Assembly (NCBI GenBank): GCA_019417125.1
Contig: DXVZ01000120.1
Coordinates: forward strand, 1-6,785
Direction: 5' to 3'
Source: Phascolarctobacterium sp.
GTDB taxonomy: Bacteria; Bacillota; Negativicutes; Acidaminococcales; Acidaminococcaceae
DNA: 6,785 nt
Below the pieces are notes generated by a model. The model worked only from the letters and a program-made list of their open reading frames with translations. It was not told where the DNA came from and searched no databases. A program made the translations under genes and the position numbers. Of the stretch, positions 1-5,080 are shown one piece after another (positions within the stretch are counted from its first letter, which is position 1; each line of letters starts with the position of its first letter).

Positions 1-1683
1 GTGCAGGCAAAGAACCCCGTCAGCGTAATGCCGATTAACCGCGCTAAATTTTTAAAAGGCCAGCATTTTGATTTGCAGGTAGAAGTTAAAGGGTTGGCTG
101 ATGATTTTAAAGTAACCGTTAACGGCGTTGATGCCGAAAAATATTTTGGCAAAACCGGCGAAATTAAAACTGCCGACGGCGTAACAACTTATACCATCCC
201 TGGCGTTGCTTTTACCCAGGCTGGCGACGTTAAGGTTGAAGCTGTAAGCGGCGGCAATAAAAACGTTGTAAACTACACCGTTACCGAAGCTAAAGCTAAG
301 AAAAAAGCTAAAAACGTTATTCTGTTTGTAGGCGACGGCATGAGCGTACAGGCTCGTGAAATAGCGCGTATTCTTTCTAAAGGATTGAGCGACGGCAAAT
401 ACAACGACCTTTTGAACATGGAAAAAATGCCGCGCATGGCAGTTATCACTACATCCGGTTATGATTCGCTTGTAACGGACTCCGCTAACAGCGCATCCGC
501 ATACGCAACCGGCCATAAATCCGTTAACAACGCGATGGGCGTATACGCTAACAGCACCAAAGACCCGTTTGACGACCCGAAAGTAGAAAATATTATCGAG
601 CTTGTTAAACGCACCAAAGGCATGGCAACCGGCATTGTTTCCACCGCTAACATTACCGACGCTACTCCGGCAGCTATGCTGAGCCATACCCGCCGCCGTG
701 CGGAACAGAACTTCATCGCTGAAACGATGACCGAAGATTATCACCGTCCTGACGTTATTATGGGCGGCGGCTCACGTCACTTCATCCCGATGAACGTGCC
801 CGGTTCCAAACGAAAAGATAACGTTAACGTTGTAGAGCAGTTCCAGGATTTGGGTTACACCTTCTCCGGCAACAGAACCGAACTTTTAAATACACCGGCA
901 GATGAAGATAAAATTCTTGGCTTGTACCAGCTGGATAACATGAACGTTTATGTTGACCGCGCTATGCTGAAAAACCCGAAAGTGCTCGGCGGCTTTAATG
1001 ACCAGCCCGGCCTTGTGGAAATGACCCAGCGCGCTATTGACACCTTGAGCAAAAATGAAAACGGCTTCTTCTTGATGGTTGAAGGCGCTTGCGTTGATAA
1101 ACAGCTGCACAACATGGATTGGCAGCGTGCCGCTTACGACAACATCGAGCTTGACCAGGCTGTTGGCGTAGCACAAAAATTCGCCGCTGAAAATGGCAAC
1201 GATACTTTGATTATCGTAGTTGCCGACCACGCTCACGGCGCAAGCATTACCGGCACCTATCACGAACTGGACGGCAAAACTGGCCGCGAAGCTGTACGCA
1301 CCTATGCTGCCGCAGGCTGGCCTACTTTTGAGGACCGCGACGGCGACGGTTTCCCTGATAACCCGGACCCGGATGTAACTTTGGCAGTACATTTTGCTAA
1401 CCACCCGGATACCAACATTAACTATAAATTTAAAGCAGAGCCGACTTCCCCGGCTATTATGGCTGGCGATAAAGCCATTGCCAACCCGAACCTGCAAGGC
1501 GAATTTGCACCGGGCAACATTCCTTACGATGAATCCCAGGAAGTACATTCTGCCGACGATGTTTTACTGAACGCTATGGGCCCCGGCAGCGAATACTTTA
1601 AAGGCGTTATGGATAACACCGAAGTATTCTTCGGCATGGTAAGGGCGCTGGGCATTGACGGCACCAAAAATTACAACAAATAA
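1..1683 (+). CDS. phoA: Alkaline phosphatase, PhoA class, 5'-partial, with N-terminal beta domain
   Basis: Hydrolyses phosphate monoesters outside the cytoplasm with a two-zinc, one-magnesium centre. Residues 1-95 form an Ig-like, beta-rich domain; a lysine-rich linker (about 96-104) leads into the catalytic domain. Against E. coli PhoA I can place: metal ligand D112 in LFVGDGM; nucleophile S161 in VTDSANSASAYATG; magnesium ligands D220 and T222 in ITDATPAA; E361, D366, K367 and H370 in VEGACVDKQLH; D409 and H410 in VADHAH; and late histidine H516. D220 and K367 match the E. coli-type magnesium site. H410 to H516 spans about 105 residues against about 40 in E. coli, an insertion holding a calcium-loop-like motif. 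The GTG at base 1 is probably not the start: no signal peptide or ribosome site is visible and the frame is open to the edge, so the export signal should lie upstream. A strong ribosome site 21 nt downstream suggests co-transcription with the next gene. The family call is secure; the 5' end is not. Confidence 0.95.
   Translation: MQAKNPVSVMPINRAKFLKGQHFDLQVEVKGLADDFKVTVNGVDAEKYFGKTGEIKTADGVTTYTIPGVAFTQAGDVKVEAVSGGNKNVVNYTVTEAKAKKKAKNVILFVGDGMSVQAREIARILSKGLSDGKYNDLLNMEKMPRMAVITTSGYDSLVTDSANSASAYATGHKSVNNAMGVYANSTKDPFDDPKVENIIELVKRTKGMATGIVSTANITDATPAAMLSHTRRRAEQNFIAETMTEDYHRPDVIMGGGSRHFIPMNVPGSKRKDNVNVVEQFQDLGYTFSGNRTELLNTPADEDKILGLYQLDNMNVYVDRAMLKNPKVLGGFNDQPGLVEMTQRAIDTLSKNENGFFLMVEGACVDKQLHNMDWQRAAYDNIELDQAVGVAQKFAAENGNDTLIIVVADHAHGASITGTYHELDGKTGREAVRTYAAAGWPTFEDRDGDGFPDNPDPDVTLAVHFANHPDTNINYKFKAEPTSPAIMAGDKAIANPNLQGEFAPGNIPYDESQEVHSADDVLLNAMGPGSEYFKGVMDNTEVFFGMVRALGIDGTKNYNK
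409..411 (+). other. Sample internal codon region (codon-bias contrast of phosphatase gene)
   Basis: Marker for a compositional observation only. Around here and throughout the phosphatase gene, codons such as GGC, AAC, GTT and GCT dominate, whereas the ABC genes that follow use GCG, CTG and GGG far more often. I judged this by eye and did not count it. Confidence 0.3.
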
Positions 1684-1692
1684 TAAACTGAT

Positions 1693-1697
1693 GGAGG
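1693..1697 (+). promoter_or_regulatory. Ribosome binding site deciding the start of the DUF3299-like gene
   Basis: GGAGG sits 7 nt before the ATG at 1705. It supports that start, and hence a signal peptide, over the in-frame ATG at 1846. The later ATG has only a weak GGAAG 11 nt upstream and would yield a protein without an export signal. Confidence 0.8.
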
Positions 1698-1704
1698 CAG
1701 GCAG

Positions 1705-2205
1705 ATGCTTGAGAAATTATTAAAAAGCTTTCTGCTCTCGCTCCTGCTGTTGGCAGGCGGCGCCTTTACTGCCGCAGACTTGCCTTTCAAGGCGGTTCAC
1801 TACGAACCGCCTTTTTTGTGCAGCAGGGCGGAAGCAGCGATTAGCATGACTTTTGACGAAATGTATTCCGGCGTTTCGTCGCTGGGCATTACTTTTTCGG
1901 ACAAATTAAAAAACAGCGAGGGGCAGGTTGTGCAGATGGCAGGTTTTATGGCTCCGCCGTTGACGCCGACCATTAACTTTTTTGTGCTGACGCGCGAGCC
2001 GATGAGCATTTGCCCGTTTTGCAGCACGGACGCCGACTGGCCGGCGGATATTGTGGTGGTGCAGCTTAGCGAGCCTGTGGTAGCGCTGCCGTTTGACAGG
2101 CCGATAAGCGTAACCGGGACTCTTGATTTGGGGACGGAGGTTGATGCGGAAACCGGCTTCGTCAGCCTGGTACGCATTAAAGCGCAGTCGCTGGAGGCTT
2201 TGTGA
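1705..2205 (+). CDS. Secreted protein resembling DUF3299/COG3495, linked to an ABC transporter
   Basis: A 166-residue protein of unknown function. Residues 1-24 form a signal peptide or anchor (two lysines, then FLLSLLLLAGGAF). Cleavage could fall near residue 24 or after the AEA at 42-44; there is no convincing lipobox. The mature part has the pattern I associate with DUF3299: GQVVQMAGFMAPP (73-85), a beta strand NFFVL, then a C-x-x-C pair (C103, C106), IVVVQL, and VTGTLDLG (137-144). The cysteines could bind a metal or form a disulfide; the sequence does not say which. The stop codon overlaps the ATPase start by one base, so it is very likely translated with the ABC genes and works with them at the membrane. 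Oddity: codons 29-38 encode a perfect 10-bp hairpin followed by six T, an intrinsic-terminator structure. The coding call is firm; the family is a judgement from motif pattern. Confidence 0.7.
   Translation: MLEKLLKSFLLSLLLLAGGAFTAADLPFKAVHYEPPFLCSRAEAAISMTFDEMYSGVSSLGITFSDKLKNSEGQVVQMAGFMAPPLTPTINFFVLTREPMSICPFCSTDADWPADIVVVQLSEPVVALPFDRPISVTGTLDLGTEVDAETGFVSLVRIKAQSLEAL
1789..1817 (+). terminator. Intrinsic-terminator structure inside the DUF3299-like coding region
   Basis: The stem AAGGCGGTTC (1789-1798) pairs perfectly with GAACCGCCTT (1804-1813) around the loop ACTAC. A T6 run (1812-1817) closes the structure. Orientation is plus only: on the other strand no T run follows. It lies 105 nt after the phosphatase stop codon and 84 nt inside the next ORF, covering its codons 29-38. 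It may end most phosphatase transcripts, with translation of the ORF favouring read-through. Confidence 0.65.
2193..2197 (+). promoter_or_regulatory. Ribosome binding site deciding the start of the ABC ATPase
   Basis: GGAGG ends 7 nt before ATG 2205 but only 4 nt before GTG 2202. The ATG is therefore the better start. The site lies within the end of the preceding gene, as expected for coupled translation. Confidence 0.7.
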
Positions 2206-2888
2206 TGCTGCTGGAACTGAAAAACGTTTTTAAACAGGTAACGGAACCTTCCGGCGAAGTGATTACCGTCAGCCACGCGGAGCACCTGACGCTGGATAAG
2301 GGTGAGCAGATGCTGTTAACTGGCCCCAGCGGCAGCGGCAAAACTACGCTGCTGCACATGATTGCAGGGCTTTTAGCGACCAGCGGCGGTGAAATTTATT
2401 TTGACGGTGCGCGCATCGACAACATGCCAGAGCGTGAGCGCGATTTGTGGCGCGCCCGCAATATTGGCTATGTTTTCCAAAAGCTGAACCTTATAGAAGC
2501 GCTGACGGCGGAAGAAAATATTTTGCTGGCGGGTTACTTTGCCGGCGGCGATATGGCGGCGTTAAAAGAACGCGCGGCAGCGCTTCTGCACCGCGTAGGG
2601 CTGGCGGCTAAAAAGGACGTATTACCCGGGAACTTAAGCATCGGCGAGCAGCAGCGCGTTGCCGTTGTGCGTGCGGTTATTAACAGCCCGGTGCTGCTTT
2701 TGGCGGACGAGCCGACAGCCAGCCTGGATACGGAAAACAGCCGCATTGTGCTGGGGCTGTTGCGCGGCTTGTGCTGCGAAAACGGAACAGCGCTGATTTT
2801 ATCCACGCATGACGAAAGCGTTAAAGAGCAGTTTAGCGAATGGTTTGACATTAAAGGCGGGAGGTTTATCACACATGGGCATAATTAA
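2205..2888 (+). CDS. ABC transporter ATP-binding protein, MacB/LolD type
   Basis: Cytoplasmic ATPase that powers the adjoining permease. The 227 residues are typical for the LolD/MacB (COG1136) group and form a single nucleotide-binding domain. Visible motifs are Walker A GPSGSGKTT (40-48), Q-loop Q92 in VFQKLNL, signature LSIGEQQR (144-151), Walker B VLLLADEPTA with catalytic E169, D-loop SLD (173-175) and switch H202 in STHD. All catalytic residues are present. The signature has Ile-Gly-Glu where LSGGQ is usual. I chose ATG 2205 by ribosome-site spacing; GTG 2202, one codon earlier, is possible. The start overlaps the previous stop by one base and the end overlaps the permease start by 14 bases, so the three genes are tightly coupled. 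In this ABC group the pump usually performs mechanotransmission, lipoprotein release or peptide/antibiotic export rather than classical import; the substrate here is unknown. Confidence 0.95.
   Translation: MLLELKNVFKQVTEPSGEVITVSHAEHLTLDKGEQMLLTGPSGSGKTTLLHMIAGLLATSGGEIYFDGARIDNMPERERDLWRARNIGYVFQKLNLIEALTAEENILLAGYFAGGDMAALKERAAALLHRVGLAAKKDVLPGNLSIGEQQRVAVVRAVINSPVLLLADEPTASLDTENSRIVLGLLRGLCCENGTALILSTHDESVKEQFSEWFDIKGGRFITHGHN
2859..2864 (+). promoter_or_regulatory. Ribosome binding site deciding the start of the permease
   Basis: GGGAGG ends 10 nt before ATG 2875. It favours this start over the upstream in-frame ATG at 2809, which would add 22 residues overlapping the ATPase gene and has no comparable site. 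Confidence 0.75.
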
Positions 2889-4059
2889 AATTGTACGCAG
2901 CAACATTATGTTTAAACCTCTGCAAAGCCTTATCGCCTGCTGCGTGGTTATGGCAAGCATTGCCATGGCGGTGCTGGTGCTGCTTTTAGCAGATGGCGTG
3001 CACAGCGGGCTTACCTCGGCGGCGGAACCGTTCCCAATTGTGGCGGGCAGCAAAGGCAGCCCCAATCAGCTGGTGCTGAACACGGTGTTTTTAAAAGATA
3101 CGCCGATGAGTAATATCAGCTACGCGGAAGTGGAAAAGCTGCGCGCTAATAAAAACGTAGGCATGGCAATTCCTTTCGGCTACGGCGATAATTACCGCGG
3201 CTTCCGCATAGCGGGCACGGAAAAAGAAATTTTTGATTACGTTATTAACCCACAGCGCGGCAAGTGGCTGCAAATAGCCGAAGGGCGCACGTTTGCGGCT
3301 CCGTTTGAGGCAGTGCTGGGCGCGCGCACGGCGGCAATGGCCGGCTTAAAAGTTGGCGATACCTTTAAAACCTCGCACGGCATGGTAGAAATACCCGGCA
3401 GCAAAGGGCACGCGCAGGAATATAAAGTAGTTGGCATTTTGCAGCCCGTCAGCGGTCCGTATGACCAATGCGTTTTGACGGATATACAAAGTATTTGGGC
3501 GGCGCACGCAGGGCATGGCCAGGCGGCGCAGGGCGTAACTTCGGTGCTGGTTAAGCCTGCCGGTTATGCGCAGGCGCTGGCGCTGCTGGCACAGTACCGC
3601 AATAATAAAGAAATGCAGGTAGTATTCCCCTCGCAGGCGATTATCGAACTATTCTCCGTAATGGGCGATGCGGAAAAGGTGCTGCAAATTATCAGCTATG
3701 CGGTAATTTTGCTGGCGCTGATTATTATTGCTTTTACCACTTACTGGGCGGCGGCAATGCGCAGGCACGATAACGCCGTTATGCGCGCTATCGGCGCAGG
3801 GCAAAAGGCGATTATTAAAATTAACTTTTTGCAGGGCATGCTGCTGGCGTGCATCGGCGTAGCGGCAGGAGCGGCGGCAGGGCACGGTGCGTTTGCAGCG
3901 CTGTCAGCCTTAATGCGCGAAAAAACTGCCGTTAACCTGGCGGCGGGCTTTACCGTGCAGGAGGGCGTTTTGCTTTTGGCGGTTGTTACCGCGGCGGCGG
4001 TGTTCAGCTTTATTCCGGCAGCAGCGGCGTGCAGGCGGCAGGCAGCGGACGATTTGTGA
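2875..4059 (+). CDS. ABC transporter permease, FtsX/MacB type
   Basis: Inner-membrane partner of the ATPase just upstream. The 394 residues show the four-helix MacB/LolC/FtsX layout: helix 1 at about 17-40, a large extracytoplasmic domain at about 41-265 (MacB_PCD-like), then helices at about 269-291, 318-345 and 361-385. The loop after helix 2 contains RRHDNAVMRAIGAG (296-309), the coupling segment typical of FtsX-domain permeases. The extracytoplasmic domain includes VLGARTAAMAGLKVGDTF (147-164) and VVGILQP (185-191), recurring patterns of this periplasmic domain. Two histidines lie close together in AAHAGHGQ (209-216), but that alone does not indicate a metal role. I set the start at ATG 2875 because of its ribosome site and because the protein then begins directly before helix 1. 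The C-terminus is alanine-rich. With no MacA-type adaptor in view, the DUF3299-like protein is the likely extracytoplasmic partner. Substrate unknown. Confidence 0.93.
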   Translation: MGIIKIVRSNIMFKPLQSLIACCVVMASIAMAVLVLLLADGVHSGLTSAAEPFPIVAGSKGSPNQLVLNTVFLKDTPMSNISYAEVEKLRANKNVGMAIPFGYGDNYRGFRIAGTEKEIFDYVINPQRGKWLQIAEGRTFAAPFEAVLGARTAAMAGLKVGDTFKTSHGMVEIPGSKGHAQEYKVVGILQPVSGPYDQCVLTDIQSIWAAHAGHGQAAQGVTSVLVKPAGYAQALALLAQYRNNKEMQVVFPSQAIIELFSVMGDAEKVLQIISYAVILLALIIIAFTTYWAAAMRRHDNAVMRAIGAGQKAIIKINFLQGMLLACIGVAAGAAAGHGAFAALSALMREKTAVNLAAGFTVQEGVLLLAVVTAAAVFSFIPAAAACRRQAADDL

Positions 4060-4077
4060 AATTTTTATGCCCCGGGT

Positions 4078-4103
4078 TTGTTAAACTTAAAGTATGCTAT
4101 AAT
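4078..4103 (+). promoter_or_regulatory. Extended -10 promoter for the DUF3298 gene
   Basis: TATAAT at 4098-4103 is preceded by TGC (4095-4097), a consensus extended -10 element. No good -35 exists at 17-bp spacing (GGTTTG at 4075-4080); TTGTTA at 4078-4083 leaves only 14 bp. Transcription would start near 4110, giving a leader of about 25 nt. No terminator separates it from the permease gene, so read-through from upstream is also possible. Confidence 0.7.
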
Positions 4104-4135
4104 TAACGTAACAACAAACTCGGAGGAGGGTTTTT

Positions 4136-4936
4136 ATGAAAATCACAAAAACTCTGGCAGTGGCGGCGCTGTGCCTTTTGGTGTGTTCGGCGGCTTTGGC
4201 TGCGCCGGCGGTTAAGGCTTACAAGGTTAACGAAGGCAGCGTAAAAATTGAAGTGCCGCAGGTTAAAGGCGCGGCGGGCGGCAAATTTGCCGACCACAGA
4301 ATTAACAACACTTTAAACTTTACCGTTTTGCAGGAGCTTTACCGCGCTTTGCCGATGAGCATGCGCAACGATAAAGTGATGCGCGCAGCGTTTGATAAAA
4401 CTTTTGCTAAACCGGACAGCAGCGAGGACGCGCGCGATTTTATTGAGGACGTGGCGCGCGTAGTAAGTTTTAAACTGCGCTGCGACCTTGAGGATGTTAA
4501 ACAATACAGCGGCACCAGCGTAGAAAGCTACGATTTGCAGGGGCAGTACACCGTGCATTTTAATGGCGATAACCTTTTAAGCGTAGAGCAGCAGGGCTAT
4601 ATTTACACCGGCGGCGCGCACGGCATGACATTATTTAATGTAACAACTTTTGATTTAACTACCGGCAAACAGCTTACGCTGGCAGATTTGTTTAAAAACA
4701 GCAGCAGCTATCTGGAACGTATCAATAAAGTTGTTGCCGAGCAAGTGGCAGCGCAGCAGCGTATGTTTTATGCGCCGGTAACGGTTAAGGACGGCGATCT
4801 TTTTTACTTTAACGAAAACGGCGAACTGGTAATTGCCTATGCACCGTACGAAGTAGCACCTTATGCCGCCGGCATAGTAAGATTTACCATTCCCACGGCG
4901 GAGATAGCAGATATTTTGGCAGTAAGCGTTAACTAA
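4136..4936 (+). CDS. Secreted DUF3298 (RsiV/PdaC C-terminal type) protein
   Basis: A 266-residue exported protein. Residues 1-22 are a clear signal peptide (MKITK, hydrophobic core, cleavage near SAALA). Residues about 30-150 resemble the DUF4163/PdaC-like N-terminal domain, and about 155-262 the DUF3298 domain. Hallmarks are YTGGAHG (157-163), FDLTTGKQLTLADLF (172-186) and APYEVAPYAAG (236-246). The same pair of domains occurs in the Bacillus anti-sigma factor RsiV, which senses lysozyme, and in front of the NodB deacetylase domain of PdaC. Here there is neither a transmembrane anchor nor a deacetylase domain, so it is probably a free secreted or periplasmic protein and not an anti-sigma factor. 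A role at the cell envelope is inferred; the biochemical function is unknown. The ribosome site GGAGGAGG starting at 4122 fixes the start. It has its own extended -10 promoter and seems a single-gene unit. Confidence 0.85.
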   Translation: MKITKTLAVAALCLLVCSAALAAPAVKAYKVNEGSVKIEVPQVKGAAGGKFADHRINNTLNFTVLQELYRALPMSMRNDKVMRAAFDKTFAKPDSSEDARDFIEDVARVVSFKLRCDLEDVKQYSGTSVESYDLQGQYTVHFNGDNLLSVEQQGYIYTGGAHGMTLFNVTTFDLTTGKQLTLADLFKNSSSYLERINKVVAEQVAAQQRMFYAPVTVKDGDLFYFNENGELVIAYAPYEVAPYAAGIVRFTIPTAEIADILAVSVN

Positions 4937-4973
4937 TTTTAAATAATTGCCGTAAATTTGTAAGCGGCGGCTA

Positions 4974-5002
4974 TTTCCTTTAACCGGTAAAAATGTTATA
5001 AT
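4974..5002 (+). promoter_or_regulatory. Extended -10 promoter upstream of abgT
   Basis: TATAAT (4997-5002) is preceded by TGT (4994-4996), with a poor -35 (TTTCCT, 4974-4979) at 17-bp spacing. Transcription would begin near 5009, about 70 nt before the abgT start and only some 8 nt before a terminator-like hairpin. Confidence 0.65.
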
Positions 5003-5016
5003 AAAGGCAGTCAACG

Positions 5017-5051
5017 GGGACTTCACAAATTGGTGAAGTCCCTTCTTTTTT
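5017..5051 (+). terminator. Terminator-like hairpin between promoter and abgT (possible attenuator)
   Basis: GGGACTTCAC (5017-5026) pairs perfectly with GTGAAGTCCC (5033-5042) around a 6-nt loop. TTC and a T6 run (5046-5051) follow. It may be the terminator of the DUF3298 gene, which has no other good candidate after its stop at 4936. If the TATAAT at 4997 is active, it also sits at the very 5' end of the abgT transcript. Confidence 0.75.
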
Positions 5052-5080
5052 AATATTTTGAAAGGTGAGGAAGTGATTGT

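Noticed and set aside
52..744. Long antisense open frame (230 codons) over the phosphatase gene
   Set aside because: It lies entirely opposite a conserved enzyme. Its low-complexity His/Phe/Val-rich translation shows no family motif, and strong codon bias on the plus strand explains the lack of stops.
886..1548. Second long antisense open frame (220 codons) over the phosphatase gene
   Set aside because: Same reason: it shadows the catalytic C-terminal half and has no recognisable domain.
2809..2874. Upstream ATG that would lengthen the permease by 22 residues
   Set aside because: No ribosome site fits it, and the added residues only re-read the ATPase gene. ATG 2875 has GGGAGG and begins just before the first membrane helix.
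4076..4119. 7-bp inverted repeat GTTTGTT/AACAAAC flanking the -10 element of the DUF3298 promoter
   Set aside because: The arms are short, AT-rich and 30 nt apart, so chance is likely; they match no operator I know.
4947..4968. GCCG/CGGC potential hairpin soon after the DUF3298 stop codon
   Set aside because: A stem of about 4 bp with a loop of more than 10 nt and no T run; not a credible terminator.
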